64,000 bases of DNA from Mergibacter septicus (GCF_003265225.1 NZ_CP022013.1:1149001-1213000), one strand, 5' to 3'; counted from the first letter of the stretch, positions 37,137-49,300 are shown. Notes: generated from the sequence alone by a model not told the origin. Made by a program: numbers and translations.

Positions 37137-38225
37137 ATGCGTGTTGCCGACTTTCATTTTGATTTACCTGATGAGCTAATCGCTCGTTATCCTAATCCAG
37201 AACGTTCAGCTAGCCGTTTATTACACTTAGATGGTAACAGCGGTCATTTTTATCACCGCCAATTTAAAGATATCGTGGAATTAATTGATGAGGGTGATCT
37301 ATTAATTTTTAATAACACCCGAGTTATTCCTGCTCGTATGTACGGGCGTAAAATAAGTGGTGGAAAAGTTGAAGTATTGGTTGAAAGAATTTTAGATCAA
37401 CAACGCTTTCTAGCCCATGTCCGTTCCTCAAAAGCACCTAAAGAGGGAACTATTCTCTACTTAGGTGAAGATAAACTTGGTAACAATCAAGGTATTGAAG
37501 TTACTATGTTAGCTCGACACGATACCTTATTTGAATTGTCGATTAACAGCGATACACCAATTTTAGAGGTTTTACAACAAATTGGGCATATGCCATTACC
37601 ACCTTATATTGATCGCCCTGATGAAGATAGTGATCAAGAACGCTATCAAACTGTCTATAACCAAGTTCCGGGTGCCGTTGCTGCACCAACGGCTGGATTA
37701 CATTTCGACCATACATTACTTCAACAGCTTCAACAAAAAGGGGTAAATTTTGGCTTTGTAACTTTGCATGTTGGAGCAGGTACCTTTCAGCCTGTCCGAG
37801 TTGAAAAACTAGAAGATCATCGTATGCACGCAGAATATGTTGAAGTACCAGCTGATGTCGTTGAGCAAATTATCGCAACTAAAAAAGCAAACAAAAGAGT
37901 TATTGCAGTCGGAACAACCTCTGTCCGTTCAATTGAAAGTGCCGCTTTAGCAGCAGCTGAACAAGGTTCAGATAAATTACTTGAACCTTACTATTCTGAT
38001 ACCTCTATTTTTATCTATCCCGGAAAAACATTCCGTGTTGTTGATGCACTAATTACTAACTTTCACTTACCTGAATCCACGCTTATTATGTTAGTTTCAG
38101 CTTTTGCAGGGTTCAATAATACAATGAAAGCCTATCAAAATGCGGTTGAAAATCGCTACCGTTTTTTTAGCTATGGTGATGCAATGTTTATCAATAAAAA
38201 GCCGAATGTTACTGGCTTAGATTAA
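37137..38225 (+). CDS. queA: S-adenosylmethionine:tRNA ribosyltransferase-isomerase
   Basis: Queuosine-synthesis enzyme, 362 residues from ATG 37137 ([20 protein letters not shown]), the start used by homologues, with AGGA upstream. An ATG 25 codons earlier (37062) has no family support. It transfers the ribosyl part of SAM to preQ1 in tRNA to form epoxyqueuosine. Conserved stretches: [44 protein letters not shown] and [19 protein letters not shown]. tgt follows 64 bases on, so the two successive queuosine genes probably form one operon. The 228 bases before it hold only the relic above and AT-rich sequence. Confidence 0.95.
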   Translation: MRVADFHFDLPDELIARYPNPERSASRLLHLDGNSGHFYHRQFKDIVELIDEGDLLIFNNTRVIPARMYGRKISGGKVEVLVERILDQQRFLAHVRSSKAPKEGTILYLGEDKLGNNQGIEVTMLARHDTLFELSINSDTPILEVLQQIGHMPLPPYIDRPDEDSDQERYQTVYNQVPGAVAAPTAGLHFDHTLLQQLQQKGVNFGFVTLHVGAGTFQPVRVEKLEDHRMHAEYVEVPADVVEQIIATKKANKRVIAVGTTSVRSIESAALAAAEQGSDKLLEPYYSDTSIFIYPGKTFRVVDALITNFHLPESTLIMLVSAFAGFNNTMKAYQNAVENRYRFFSYGDAMFINKKPNVTGLD

Positions 38226-38277
38226 TTTTTTCATAGGGATAACCATTATCCCTATCAGTGAACTGTTTATTCATTGA

Positions 38278-39447
<1,170 letters not shown>

Positions 39448-39465
39448 CCTCAATCCTGAAATAAT

Positions 39466-39493
39466 AAAAAGCAGATTAAAAAATCTGCTTTTT
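39466..39493. terminator. Bidirectional terminator between tgt and nrdR
   Basis: Stem AAAAAGCAGATT/AATCTGCTTTTT with a four-base A loop and flanking A and T runs lies between the converging genes. Confidence 0.88.
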
Positions 39494-39522
39494 TTATTCT
39501 ATCGTCATTCAAAATACAACAG

Positions 39523-39984
39523 CTAACTCTCTTCTTTTTCCTGTAATTTTTCAATTTCTGTACTAAATTGAGCAATATTATCAAAACTAAGATAGACCGA
39601 AGCAAAACGAATATAAGCAACTTTATCTAATGTTTTTAATTCGTGCATCACTAAATTACCGATCTCTTTACTCGAAACTTCTCTTTCTCCAGTCGTTTGA
39701 AGGCGGTGAATAATACGGCGAATCGCACTTTCAACCGCTTCTGCACTCACAGGGCGTTTTTCTAAAGCTCGGTGTAACCCCAAGCGTAGCTTTTGTTCAT
39801 CAAATAATTCTCGATTGCCATTATTTTTTATAATTTTAGGAATGGTCAATTCAACGATTTCAAAGGTGGTAAAGCGTTCTTTACATTCCAAACACTCTCG
39901 CCGTCGCCGTACTTGATTATTTTCAGGAATTAAACGGCTATCGATCACTTTAGTCTCAATTGATGAACAAAAAGGACAATACAT
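39523..39984 (-). CDS. nrdR: Transcriptional repressor NrdR
   Basis: ATP-cone repressor of ribonucleotide reductase operons, 153 residues. N-terminal zinc ribbon with CPFC (residues 3-6) and CLEC (31-34) surrounded by the basic VRRRREC segment, and the ATP cone from about 46 ([19 protein letters not shown]). It binds NrdR boxes when loaded with adenine nucleotides. The nrd targets are not in this window. hrpA lies upstream with 40 bases between. Confidence 0.96.
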   Translation of the reverse strand: MYCPFCSSIETKVIDSRLIPENNQVRRRRECLECKERFTTFEIVELTIPKIIKNNGNRELFDEQKLRLGLHRALEKRPVSAEAVESAIRRIIHRLQTTGEREVSSKEIGNLVMHELKTLDKVAYIRFASVYLSFDNIAQFSTEIEKLQEKEES

Positions 39985-40024
39985 AAATTACTCCTTTAAA
40001 CAACTATTTTTCATTACAGATACC

Positions 40025-43000
40025 CTACTTTCCTATCGTTGCGATGCTATTTAAAATCCGTTTATCAGAGATAGGGTAGGCAGTACCTAGCTGCTGGGCA
40101 AATAAACTTACTCGCAATTCTTCTATCATATAGCGAATTTCCAAAATGTCATCTGAAATAGGTTTCGATTTCGGTAATTTATTTAATAATTGTTGGTAAG
40201 CTTGGGTAACTTGTTCCACTCGTAACATAGCAGCCCGATCTTTATTAATATCTTGTGCCAATTTATCAATCCGCTTATCAATCGCCTGTAAATAACGGTT
40301 TAAATCCCCTAGGCGTTGGTAACCTGTTTGCTGAACAAAATTTGGATAAATTAAACCGTTTAGTTGTGTTTTAATATCTGATAATGCAAACGCTAAGGTA
40401 AAATCCATACGTCCTTTTAAACGTTTATTAATCGCAAAAGTTAAACTCAAGAGTTGTTCAACTTGAGAGGCAATCTCAACTACCATTGGATTAAGGTTTT
40501 CTCTCACAAAATCTCGTAACTGCTGAAATTGCGTTTCGTTCCAGACAAAACCACCAAAATCATTAATTAATTTATCAACTGCACAAGCAATACAATCATC
40601 AATTAATTGTAATACTGTCCCAAAAGGGGTGAAATATAAGCCAAGTTTAGCTTTATTCGGTAATTTTTCATGAATATATTTAATTGGTGATGGCACATTT
40701 AATAATAATAAACGACGTAAACCTTGTTGCATGGCTCGTTGCTGTTCAAATTCGGTTTCAAATAGTTTTATTCCAACGGCATTTTGTTCATCAACAATCG
40801 CTGGATAAGCTTTAAGTTTAAAACCTTGTTTTTGTTGCTGATAATACTGTGGTAATTTTCCAAAATTCCAAATATGAATACCACTTTGTTCTATTCCATC
40901 ATCTGCTACTGCAGATAGGCTTTCTTGTACTTGTTCTTTTAACTCAAATTTTAATTGATCAAGATCTGCACTTTCGGCAATTTTCCGCCCTTTACCATCA
41001 ACCACTCGGAACGTCATTTTCAAATGATTTGGTAGTTGTTGCCAATTCCAATTCTCTAGTTCAACCCAAACCCCAGTCATACGACGTAGTTCATAACTTA
41101 AACTTTCAAGTAATGGTTTAGCGAAAGGCTCAACTCTCGCTAAAAAAGCTTCCGCATAATTTGGTGCTGGGACAAAATTACGGCGTAATGATTTTGGTAA
41201 AGACTTAATTAAAGCAATAATTAATTCATAACGTAATCCCGGAATTTGCCATTCAAAACCTGTTAATTCAACTTGATTTAATAAAGGTAGTGGGATATGT
41301 ACTGTTACGCCGTCCGCATTACTTCCCGGTTCAAATTGATAACTCAGTTTTAACTTTAACTTACCTTGATACCAAAAATTTGGAAAATCTAATTCACTGA
41401 CGTTTTGGCTATTCTGTTGGGTTAAAAAGGATTTTTCAAAATTCAACAATTCTGATTGTTTCTGTTGTTCTTTTTTCCACCAACTATCAAAATGGCGTTG
41501 TGAAACCACCTCTTGCCCTATCCGTTGATCATAAAAATCAAACAACGTTTGTTCATTAACCAAAATATCTCGGCGGCGAGATTTATGTTCTAACTCTTCT
41601 ATTTTCGCAATTAAACGTTGATTTTGATGAAAAAATGTATGTTTAGTTTTCCAATCCCCTTCAACTAAAGCCGAACGGATAAAGATTTCTCGACTAATAA
41701 CTGGATCTATTGCACCATAACTTACCACCCGAGCAGCTACAATCGGGACACCATATAGAGTAACTTTTTCATCAGCTATCACTTCTCCACGAGAACGACT
41801 CCAGCGAGGTTCGTTATAACTATATTTGACTAAATGTTTCGCTAGCGGTTCAACCCAACTTGGTTCAATACTTGCTACCATTCGTCCCCATAATTTACTG
41901 GTTTCAACTAATTCAGCAGCCACACACCATTTAGGCTGTTTTTTGAAAAGAATCGATGCAGGAAAAATTGAAAAATGAGCATTTCTCGCCCCTAAATATT
42001 GTGGTTTATCATTCTCTTTGCAACCAATATGCGACAATAAACCGCTTAATAAAGCGGTATGGATAGCAAGATATTCCGCTGGTTGTGAATTAATCGCTAA
42101 TCCCATTTCCCTCACACTAAGGCGAACTTGATGATAAATATCTTGCCATTCTCGAATACGTAAATAGTTAAGATAATCTTTTTTACATTGACGGCGAAAT
42201 TGATTATTGCTTAATGTTTTTTGTTGCTGTTGTATATAGTGCCATAAATTGACAAAAGCGAGAAAATCTGAATTTTTATCATAAAAACGCTGATGTTTTT
42301 GATCGGCTGCCTGTTGTTTTTCTTGTGGGCGTTCCCTTGGATCTTGGATTGATAGAGCCGAGACAATAATCATCACTTCATGCAAACAACCTAACTGAGT
42401 TGCAGTCAACACCATCTTCGCCAAACGGGGATCTAGCGGTAAACGTGCTAGTTGCCGTCCGCTCTCACTCAGAACACGTTTTTCTATCCTTTTTGTTCCA
42501 ATTCTTTTCTTAATGAGATGAAAGGCTTGTAATTCCTCTAATAAACGAATGCCATCTTGAATTTGACGTTTATCTGGTGCATCAATAAAAGGAAAATGAT
42601 CAATATCCTCTAATCCTAGTGCCGTCATTTGTAAGATAACAGACGCTAGATTAGTGCGTAAAATCTCTGGATCAGTGAATTGAGGACGATTATTAAAATC
42701 TTCTTCAGAATAAAGCCGAATGCAGATCCCTTCACTTACTCGTCCACACCGCCCTTTACGTTGGTTAGCGGAGGCTTGTGAAATCGGTTCAATCGGCAAA
42801 CGCTGTACTTTTGTACGATAACTATAACGTGAAATCCGTGCAGTGCCGGGATCAATAACATATTTAATTCCGGGAACAGTTAATGATGTTTCAGCCACAT
42901 TTGTTGCCAAAACAATTCGATTAACCCCTGTAGGGTGAAAGATTTTATTCTGTTCACTGGCAGATAAACGTGCATATAGAGGCAAAATCTCAGTATGTTT

Positions 43001-43972
43001 AAGCTGGCGTTTTTCCAATGCTTCAGCGGTATCTCGAATTTCTCGCTCTCCGTTCATAAAAATCAGAATATCTCCCCGACCTTCTGCCTGTAATTCATCA
43101 ACGGCATCAAAGATAGATTGTAATTGATCTTGTTCTTCGGTTTCTGCGATTGGGCGATAACGGACTTCAACGGGATAAGTTCGTCCTGATACTTCAATAA
43201 TTGGGGCATTATTAAAATGCTTAGAAAAGCGTTCAACATCAATAGTTGCAGAAGTAATAATAATTTTGAGATCAGGGCGTTTCGGCAACAGTTGTTTAAG
43301 ATAGCCCAGAATAAAATCATTGTTTAAACTACGTTCGTGAGCTTCGTCAATAATCAAGGTATCGTATTGATTTAAATACCGATCTGCTTGAATTTCTGCC
43401 AATAATATACCGTCAGTCATCAATTTTATCTGGGTATCTTCACTAACCTGATCATTAAAACGAACCTTATAGCCAACAATTCCTCCCAATTCACTGTCTA
43501 ACTCTTCAGCAATACGCATTGCAACAGAACGTGCGGCTAAACGGCGAGGTTGAGTATGCCCAATCATTCCCTTTACCCCTAAGCCTAATGCTAAACACAT
43601 TTTAGGTAATTGAGTGGTTTTCCCCGATCCTGTTTCCCCAGCAATCACAACAACTTGATGCGCTGCAATGAGTTTTAAAATTTCATCTTTACGCTGTGAA
43701 ACAGGTAAATTCTCAGGAAAATCTATTTGTTTAAGAGTTTTTCGTTGTTCAACCTTCAATTTTGCACTGCTAATTGCTTGTTCAATTTCATAAATAACGG
43801 CATTTCTATTCTCTTCGGATTTAATCGCATTTAATCCACGGATTCTTGCCATAATTCTACGTTGGTCAACTAACATTAACGGTTCAAGTTGCTGTACTAA
43901 TGCTTGTTTTTGGGCTGAAAGTGGAGCGTGTTTAGCCAAATAACCTGATGATTTATTTACTTCTTTTTTCAT
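40025..43972 (-). CDS. hrpA: ATP-dependent RNA helicase HrpA
   Basis: DEAH-box helicase of 1315 residues. Walker A in VVIAGETGSGKTTQLPKM (about 110-127), DEAH in LIIDEAHERSLNNDF, SAT in IITSATIDVERFSKHF, motif VI QRKGRCGRV. They are followed by the winged-helix/ratchet region, an OB fold and the long C-terminal domain unique to HrpA (YPVEVRYRP, and LYFTPFGTVLQLIDDCIACA near the end). It resolves stalled ribosomes or mRNA structures. Length equals that of full HrpA (about 1300), so it is intact. Confidence 0.95.
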   Translation of the reverse strand: MKKEVNKSSGYLAKHAPLSAQKQALVQQLEPLMLVDQRRIMARIRGLNAIKSEENRNAVIYEIEQAISSAKLKVEQRKTLKQIDFPENLPVSQRKDEILKLIAAHQVVVIAGETGSGKTTQLPKMCLALGLGVKGMIGHTQPRRLAARSVAMRIAEELDSELGGIVGYKVRFNDQVSEDTQIKLMTDGILLAEIQADRYLNQYDTLIIDEAHERSLNNDFILGYLKQLLPKRPDLKIIITSATIDVERFSKHFNNAPIIEVSGRTYPVEVRYRPIAETEEQDQLQSIFDAVDELQAEGRGDILIFMNGEREIRDTAEALEKRQLKHTEILPLYARLSASEQNKIFHPTGVNRIVLATNVAETSLTVPGIKYVIDPGTARISRYSYRTKVQRLPIEPISQASANQRKGRCGRVSEGICIRLYSEEDFNNRPQFTDPEILRTNLASVILQMTALGLEDIDHFPFIDAPDKRQIQDGIRLLEELQAFHLIKKRIGTKRIEKRVLSESGRQLARLPLDPRLAKMVLTATQLGCLHEVMIIVSALSIQDPRERPQEKQQAADQKHQRFYDKNSDFLAFVNLWHYIQQQQKTLSNNQFRRQCKKDYLNYLRIREWQDIYHQVRLSVREMGLAINSQPAEYLAIHTALLSGLLSHIGCKENDKPQYLGARNAHFSIFPASILFKKQPKWCVAAELVETSKLWGRMVASIEPSWVEPLAKHLVKYSYNEPRWSRSRGEVIADEKVTLYGVPIVAARVVSYGAIDPVISREIFIRSALVEGDWKTKHTFFHQNQRLIAKIEELEHKSRRRDILVNEQTLFDFYDQRIGQEVVSQRHFDSWWKKEQQKQSELLNFEKSFLTQQNSQNVSELDFPNFWYQGKLKLKLSYQFEPGSNADGVTVHIPLPLLNQVELTGFEWQIPGLRYELIIALIKSLPKSLRRNFVPAPNYAEAFLARVEPFAKPLLESLSYELRRMTGVWVELENWNWQQLPNHLKMTFRVVDGKGRKIAESADLDQLKFELKEQVQESLSAVADDGIEQSGIHIWNFGKLPQYYQQQKQGFKLKAYPAIVDEQNAVGIKLFETEFEQQRAMQQGLRRLLLLNVPSPIKYIHEKLPNKAKLGLYFTPFGTVLQLIDDCIACAVDKLINDFGGFVWNETQFQQLRDFVRENLNPMVVEIASQVEQLLSLTFAINKRLKGRMDFTLAFALSDIKTQLNGLIYPNFVQQTGYQRLGDLNRYLQAIDKRIDKLAQDINKDRAAMLRVEQVTQAYQQLLNKLPKSKPISDDILEIRYMIEELRVSLFAQQLGTAYPISDKRILNSIATIGK

Positions 43973-44027
43973 AGGATTAATCTTGTATTATCTCTAATAT
44001 TAAAATCAGAATATGACTTTTCTTAGT

Positions 44028-44882
44028 CTAGTTACGATTTATTTGCTTATTTTTTGTTTTACCATCTGAATGGTTAACTTGCTGAGAAATCAGCTTTTTA
44101 GAGGTAAACTGATGATCGAGAGTTGATGGCATTACCACCTTTTTCTTTACGAATGATATTCCCTCTACAATTTTTTTCTCTATCGCTTTCGCAATCAGAT
44201 TAGCACCAGCTAAACTAAAATGAATCCCATCTTTGATCCGTACTCTTAATTTTTTCCCTACCTGCATTATCGTTTCAACATACTTTCCTTGCGAACAGAC
44301 AAGAGAATAAGTATCCAACCAGATAACTCGTGAATTTAATGTTGTTTCCATTAACCGATTTAAGTGTTGCATTTTTTTGTTATATCCATTTGGTTTCATA
44401 CAAGGTAAACTTAACCAAATAAGGGATTGATTTGCTCTTACTTGCTCGACAATTTCATTTAAGCGTTGACGGTATGCTTGATCCCATTCCTTGCTATAAA
44501 ATTGCCTCACTTTATTATTCACTTTCAATGCTAACGTATCATTTGCACCAAAATGGGCAATAATCAAACCAATATTCGGATCTTGTTGCAAAGCATTAGC
44601 CAGCACCTGTTGCCAGTTATAAAATTTTTTATTCACTAAACCACTGCTTGACTTCGCAAGATTAGTTACTTTATACCCTTGTTTGACTAATCGCCGTTCT
44701 AACGATGTGCCAATCTGCCGCATCAGAGAATCGCCAATAATAAGGATATGCTCTTTTGTCTTCGCCGTTTTATTTTGTTGTACTTTTTTTACTGGCACAA
44801 ACAAATGATTTTGCTGATTTGCCATTACGGTTGCTAAACCAATATTTAGCCCAAGAAAAAGTAAAAACCACCACTTTTTCAT
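44028..44882 (-). CDS. Secreted SGNH/GDSL-type hydrolase
   Basis: Protein of 284 residues with a signal peptide (MKKWWFLLFLGLNIGLATVMA) and an SGNH hydrolase core. Block I is ILIIGDSLMRQIG with the nucleophile Ser, block II Gly is in AKSSSGLVNKKFYNW, block III is HFGANDTLAL, and block V is DGIHFSLAGANLIAKAIEKK with the Asp-x-x-His pair. It resembles DUF459-type and peptidoglycan O-acetylesterase-type SGNH enzymes. The substrate is unknown; cell-wall or glycan acyl groups are plausible for a periplasmic location. The C-terminus (SQQVNHSDGKTKNKQINRN) is polar and likely disordered. It lies between hrpA and a DUF441 gene, 16 bases from the latter. Confidence 0.75.
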   Translation of the reverse strand: MKKWWFLLFLGLNIGLATVMANQQNHLFVPVKKVQQNKTAKTKEHILIIGDSLMRQIGTSLERRLVKQGYKVTNLAKSSSGLVNKKFYNWQQVLANALQQDPNIGLIIAHFGANDTLALKVNNKVRQFYSKEWDQAYRQRLNEIVEQVRANQSLIWLSLPCMKPNGYNKKMQHLNRLMETTLNSRVIWLDTYSLVCSQGKYVETIMQVGKKLRVRIKDGIHFSLAGANLIAKAIEKKIVEGISFVKKKVVMPSTLDHQFTSKKLISQQVNHSDGKTKNKQINRN

Positions 44883-44898
44883 TTTATTTATCCTTTCT

Positions 44899-45351
44899 TT
44901 AACCTTTACCTATCACTAATGATAACAAGCCTGCGGCAATTAAAGGTCCTACTGGTATTCCACCAAAGAAAGCAACGCCAATAATCGTCCCTACAATTAG
45001 ACCTGTTACTAAAGTTGGCGATCCACTCATTAAATTAACCCCTCTACCGCCTAACCAAGCAACAATGACACCAACAATTACGGCTAAAATCATTTTCCAT
45101 TGAAAAAAATAACTAATTCCTTGTAAAGGTACTTTGCCAGTGACCAATGGACTTAAAACACCAAGTGTAAGAATCACAATCCCGATAGATAAACCATTTT
45201 TTTCTACCCAAGGTAAATATTGTTTTAATACGGTCTGTTGCATTAATAATAAAATGGTTGAGGCAATAGTCACTGAACTATTATTACTCACTACTCCCAA
45301 CGCAATTAAAACCACTAGCATCAAAGCGATGGCATTAAATTGTAATAACAT
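44899..45351 (-). CDS. DUF441 family inner-membrane protein (YeaL-like)
   Basis: Integral membrane protein of 150 residues with four or five hydrophobic segments ([74 protein letters not shown]). The pattern LSPLVTGKV and [12 protein letters not shown] marks the UPF0756/YeaL family of unknown function. Its close spacing to the SGNH hydrolase suggests co-transcription, but a joint role cannot be stated. Confidence 0.8.
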   Translation of the reverse strand: MLLQFNAIALMLVVLIALGVVSNNSSVTIASTILLLMQQTVLKQYLPWVEKNGLSIGIVILTLGVLSPLVTGKVPLQGISYFFQWKMILAVIVGVIVAWLGGRGVNLMSGSPTLVTGLIVGTIIGVAFFGGIPVGPLIAAGLLSLVIGKG

Positions 45352-45398
45352 TTTGTTTTCCTTAAATTTTTAATTTTTAGGTATATCTATATCAGCAC

Positions 45399-46334
45399 TT
45401 ACACTAAAACAGATAAACCGGGTAAAGTTGCAAAACTTTGCCCTTTAACGGTTTCATAAAAATAATCTAAATAAGCAAGATCTCGATCTTCTCGCCGAAT
45501 TGCGGCATATAAATTACTCTGTAATCCCTCTGGCATAATCTGGCGTGCAACAACATATCCTCGTTCCAAATAAGGTTTAACAGCCCAATAAGGTAAAGCG
45601 GCAATCCCTCTTTTACTTGCTACTAACTGGATCATCGCAATCGTCAACTCAGTCGTTCGCCGTAACGGATTAATTCCAGCAGGTTTTAATACTTTACGTA
45701 CTAAATCCAACATTTCATCTGGCACGGGGTAAGTAATTAATGTCTGTTCTGCAAAATCTTCAGCTTGCCACACGGCTTTCTCGGCAAGACTATGATCTTT
45801 GGAACAGATCCCGACCATTTCATATGAAAAAAGTGGACGATAAAGAATATTGTCATCTTTTTCAACTTCTGAAACTACCGCCCAATCTGCACGATGGCTT
45901 AATAATAAGCCAACTGGATCGGTATGAAATCCTGAGACAATATCTAGTTCAACTAGCCCCCAATGTTGACGAAATTCGTCCATAGCAGGCATCAGCCAAT
46001 CGAAACAAGTATGGCATTCAACGGCAATGCGTAATTCCCCTGCTTCTCCTTGTTTCACACAAGCTAGATCACGCTCTGCATTAATAATTAAGGGGATAAC
46101 TTCCTTTGCTAAGGTAATTAAACGCTCACCTGCTGCGGTAAAGCGAATGGGGGTTGTTTTACGTTCAAATAAAGTTAAACCATATTGATCTTCTAACAAT
46201 TTTAATTGATGAGATAAAGCTGATTGGGTTAAATACACACGTTTAGCCGCTAACGAAACACTGCCTGTTTCTTGTAATGCTAACAGAGTTTTTAAATGCC
46301 GTATTTCCAAAAATGTTGCTTTCATTAATTGCAT
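45399..46334 (-). CDS. metR: LysR-type regulator MetR
   Basis: Transcription activator of methionine genes, 311 residues. N-terminal winged helix-turn-helix with the recognition segment LTQSALSHQLKLLEDQYGLT (about 36-55) and a C-terminal effector domain that senses homocysteine in the family. ECHTCFDWLMPAM and ADWAVVSEVEK match MetR of enterobacteria. It is transcribed divergently from metE, the classical target, with 247 bases between that hold palindromic sites at 46442-46478. ATG 46325 (MKATFLEIRHLK) is an equally plausible start. Confidence 0.92.
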   Translation of the reverse strand: MQLMKATFLEIRHLKTLLALQETGSVSLAAKRVYLTQSALSHQLKLLEDQYGLTLFERKTTPIRFTAAGERLITLAKEVIPLIINAERDLACVKQGEAGELRIAVECHTCFDWLMPAMDEFRQHWGLVELDIVSGFHTDPVGLLLSHRADWAVVSEVEKDDNILYRPLFSYEMVGICSKDHSLAEKAVWQAEDFAEQTLITYPVPDEMLDLVRKVLKPAGINPLRRTTELTIAMIQLVASKRGIAALPYWAVKPYLERGYVVARQIMPEGLQSNLYAAIRREDRDLAYLDYFYETVKGQSFATLPGLSVLV

Positions 46335-46441
46335 TCATATCAGTTAGAAAAAAGATGACCGTTGATAATACAGAAAATTTAACCTGTTCGCATTAAATAT
46401 TCACGAAACAATTTCCACTATATTGCTATATATTAAAATTA

Positions 46442-46478
46442 TTCATATCCTTTATGAAAATTATGAACTTGAATCATA
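46442..46478. promoter_or_regulatory. Candidate MetR operator in the metR-metE intergenic region
   Basis: TTCAT-N7-ATGAA (46442-46458) and TATGA-N7-TCATA (46462-46478) are two inverted repeats of identical geometry, with centres 20 bases (two helical turns) apart. The second includes TGAA-N5-ATCA, one base from the MetR consensus TGAA-N5-TTCA. They lie about 105-140 bases before metE, as expected for a LysR-type activator. Confidence 0.5.
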
Positions 46479-46581
46479 GTTTTTTTTTCGGCATTCTCGA
46501 ACTATAGACGTTTAGCCGTCTATCTAAACAAACACAACAGAAAACGTTATTAATTAAACGAGAAAATATAAGGGGTAATCT

Positions 46582-48849
46582 ATGGCAACATTTCATCTAG
46601 CAGGCTTTCCAAGGGTTGGCGCAAAACGTGAATTAAAATTTGCACAAGAACGTTATTGGCGAAAAGAGTTATCTGAAAGTGATCTTTTAACTGTTGCACG
46701 TTTATTACGTGAAAAAAATTGGCAACATCAAGCAGAAAATAATGCCGACTTTGTTACCGTTGGTGATTTTACGTTGTATGATCATATTCTTGATTTACAA
46801 GTAGCAACTGGGGCAATTCCAACCCGTTTTGGATTTGATAGCCAAAATTTGACCTTAGACCAATATTTTCAACTTGCTCGTGGTAACGAAAGCCAATTTG
46901 CAATTGAAATGACGAAATGGTTTGATACCAACTACCACTATCTTGTTCCTGAGTTTCACAAAAATACTGAATTTAAAGCTAATCCACAACATTACTTACA
47001 ACAATTAAAAGAAGCTCAAGCGTTAGGTTATCAAGCTAAACCAACTTTAGTTGGTCCAATTTCTTTTCTCTTTTTAGGGAAAGAAAAAGGTCAGGAAAGT
47101 TTTGATCGTTTATCTCTACTGCCAAAACTTCTCCCTGTCTATCAAGATATTTTGACAACATTAGCACAAGCAGGTGCTGAATGGATTCAAATTGATGAAC
47201 CGATTTTAGCTTTAGATTTACCTGCTGAATGGTTAGCCGCTTTCCAACCAACCTATGAAAAATTAACTACAGTATCAGCAAAATTATTATTAGCCACCTA
47301 TTTTGGTTCGGTAAATGAGCACGCTAACTTATTGAAAGCATTACCTGTTTCTGGATTACATCTTGACCTAGTACGTGCTCCACAACAATTATCAGACTTT
47401 ATTGATTATCCTAACGTACTCTCCCTTGGTGTCGTTGATGGACGTAATATCTGGCGTGCCAATCTTGAACAAGTACTAGATCTGCTAGAACCTCTTCAAG
47501 CCCAATTAGGGGAACGGTTATGGATTGCACCAAGCTGCTCTTTATTACATGTTCCTTATGATCTCTCAGTTGAAACACAACTCGATCAAAATCTACGTTC
47601 TTGGCTTGCTTTTGCTTTACAAAAAGTGGCAGAACTTAAAATCATCAAAACTGCTTTAAACCAAGGTAGAGATGTTGTATCAGCTGAATTAGCTGCAAGC
47701 CGTGCAGCAGCAACTACTCGTGCCGAAAGTACAGAAATTCACCGTCAAGATGTTGCAGCACGTTTAGCAGCTTTACCCGCAAATGCGGATCAACGTCATT
47801 CCCCTTACAGTGAACGGGTGAAAGCGCAACAGCAATGGTTAAAACTACCTTTATTACCAACCACAAATATCGGCTCTTTCCCACAAACTAGTGAAATTCG
47901 TCAAGCTCGAGCAAAATTCAAAAAAGGTGAACTCAGTGTTGCTGATTATGAAACAGCAATGAAACAAGAAATTGCTTATGTTGTTGCACAACAAGAAGCG
48001 CTTGATCTTGATGTTTTAGTACACGGAGAAGCTGAACGTAATGATATGGTTGAATATTTTGGCGAATTATTAGATGGTTTTGCTTTCACTAAATTTGGTT
48101 GGGTACAGAGTTATGGTAGCCGTTGTGTGAAACCACCTATTATTTTTGGTGATGTTCGCCGCCCTCAACCAATGACTGTTGCTTGGTCGCAATATGCCCA
48201 AAGCTTAACTAAACGTCCAATGAAAGGTATGCTAACTGGACCAGTTACTATCTTACAATGGTCATTTGTACGTAATGATATTAGTCGAGCCACAGTATGT
48301 AAACAAATCGCTTTAGCTTTAAACGATGAAGTATTAGATTTAGAAAAAGCAGGAATTAAAATCATTCAAATTGATGAACCTGCTATTCGTGAAGGATTAC
48401 CACTAAAACGAGCTGATTGGGATAGTTATTTACAATGGGCTGGCGAAGCATTCAGACTATCCTCAAGTGGCTGTGAAGATAGCACTCAGATTCATACCCA
48501 TATGTGTTATTCAGAATTTAACGATATTTTACCTGCGATTGCAGCGCTTGATGCCGATGTTATTACCATTGAAACTTCTCGTTCTGATATGGAATTATTA
48601 ACTGCTTTTGCTGACTTTAAATATCCAAATGAGATTGGCCCGGGTGTCTATGATATTCACAGCCCTCGAGTACCAGCAGAAGCTGAAATAGAACATTTAT
48701 TGAGAAAAGCCTTAGATGTGATTCCAGCAGAACGCTTATGGGTCAATCCTGATTGTGGTTTAAAAACACGAGCTTGGCCTGAAACAATTGCTGCATTAGA
48801 AAATATGGTGAAAGTAACTAAAAAATTACGCCGTGAATTAACCGCATAG
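46582..48849 (+). CDS. metE: Cobalamin-independent methionine synthase
   Basis: Transfers the methyl group of 5-methyltetrahydropteroyl-triglutamate to homocysteine, 755 residues. Two related barrels: an N-terminal one ([20 protein letters not shown]) and the catalytic C-terminal one ([20 protein letters not shown]). The zinc ligands are in [13 protein letters not shown] (His and Cys near 640), the Glu in [13 protein letters not shown] and the Cys in [10 protein letters not shown] (near 723). The length is normal. The activator gene metR is divergent. The gene is followed by a strong terminator. Confidence 0.97.
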   Translation: MATFHLAGFPRVGAKRELKFAQERYWRKELSESDLLTVARLLREKNWQHQAENNADFVTVGDFTLYDHILDLQVATGAIPTRFGFDSQNLTLDQYFQLARGNESQFAIEMTKWFDTNYHYLVPEFHKNTEFKANPQHYLQQLKEAQALGYQAKPTLVGPISFLFLGKEKGQESFDRLSLLPKLLPVYQDILTTLAQAGAEWIQIDEPILALDLPAEWLAAFQPTYEKLTTVSAKLLLATYFGSVNEHANLLKALPVSGLHLDLVRAPQQLSDFIDYPNVLSLGVVDGRNIWRANLEQVLDLLEPLQAQLGERLWIAPSCSLLHVPYDLSVETQLDQNLRSWLAFALQKVAELKIIKTALNQGRDVVSAELAASRAAATTRAESTEIHRQDVAARLAALPANADQRHSPYSERVKAQQQWLKLPLLPTTNIGSFPQTSEIRQARAKFKKGELSVADYETAMKQEIAYVVAQQEALDLDVLVHGEAERNDMVEYFGELLDGFAFTKFGWVQSYGSRCVKPPIIFGDVRRPQPMTVAWSQYAQSLTKRPMKGMLTGPVTILQWSFVRNDISRATVCKQIALALNDEVLDLEKAGIKIIQIDEPAIREGLPLKRADWDSYLQWAGEAFRLSSSGCEDSTQIHTHMCYSEFNDILPAIAALDADVITIETSRSDMELLTAFADFKYPNEIGPGVYDIHSPRVPAEAEIEHLLRKALDVIPAERLWVNPDCGLKTRAWPETIAALENMVKVTKKLRRELTA

Positions 48850-48891
48850 AAAGTATTCAACTAAATACTGAGTAAACACAACATCAAAGAT

Positions 48892-48918
48892 AAGCCGAAT
48901 AAAATTATTCGGCTTTTT
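48892..48918. terminator. Bidirectional terminator between metE and the ComEA-like gene
   Basis: An 11-base stem AAGCCGAATAA/TTATTCGGCTT with a two-base loop and a T run lies between the converging genes. Confidence 0.88.
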
Positions 48919-48927
48919 TAATCAAGA

Positions 48928-49266
48928 TTATAACAAGATTCTATCCCGATTACGTTCTAACGTCACCGTTCCAATTCCCGGTACATCACTCAATTGATCA
49001 ACCGAGGTAAAATTACCATTTTTTTGACGATAATCTACTATTGCTTGTGCTTTTTTTCGACCAACATTTTGTAAAACTCGCTGTAATTGTTCTACTGTTG
49101 CTGTATTAATATTTACTTTTTCTTCAATACCTTGGGCGGCTTGAGCGGTCACTTGAGTTACCTCTTGAGTAACCTGATTCGCAACCGAAGTATCTGTTGC
49201 AAACGCTGAAGTGATAAATACCCCACTGCTTATCATCAATAACAATAAAGATCGGATTAAACCCAT
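48928..49266 (-). CDS. ComEA-like helix-hairpin-helix DNA-binding protein
   Basis: Exported protein of 112 residues from ATG 49266, preceded by AAGGAG at ideal spacing. A longer frame from TTG 49398 runs through the terminator at 49305-49328 and is rejected. Signal peptide MGLIRSLLLLMISSGVFITSAFA, a Gln/Val/Thr-rich linker, then two HhH motifs in NINTATVEQLQRVLQNVGRK and LSDVPGIGTVTLERNRDRIL. Proteins of this form (ComEA, ComE1) bind incoming DNA in the periplasm during natural transformation, which fits the uptake signal sequences in this genome. It is a single gene. Confidence 0.85.
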   Translation of the reverse strand: MGLIRSLLLLMISSGVFITSAFATDTSVANQVTQEVTQVTAQAAQGIEEKVNINTATVEQLQRVLQNVGRKKAQAIVDYRQKNGNFTSVDQLSDVPGIGTVTLERNRDRILL

Positions 49267-49300
49267 ACTGACTCCTTGATATTCTGTGCTAAAAATCATA

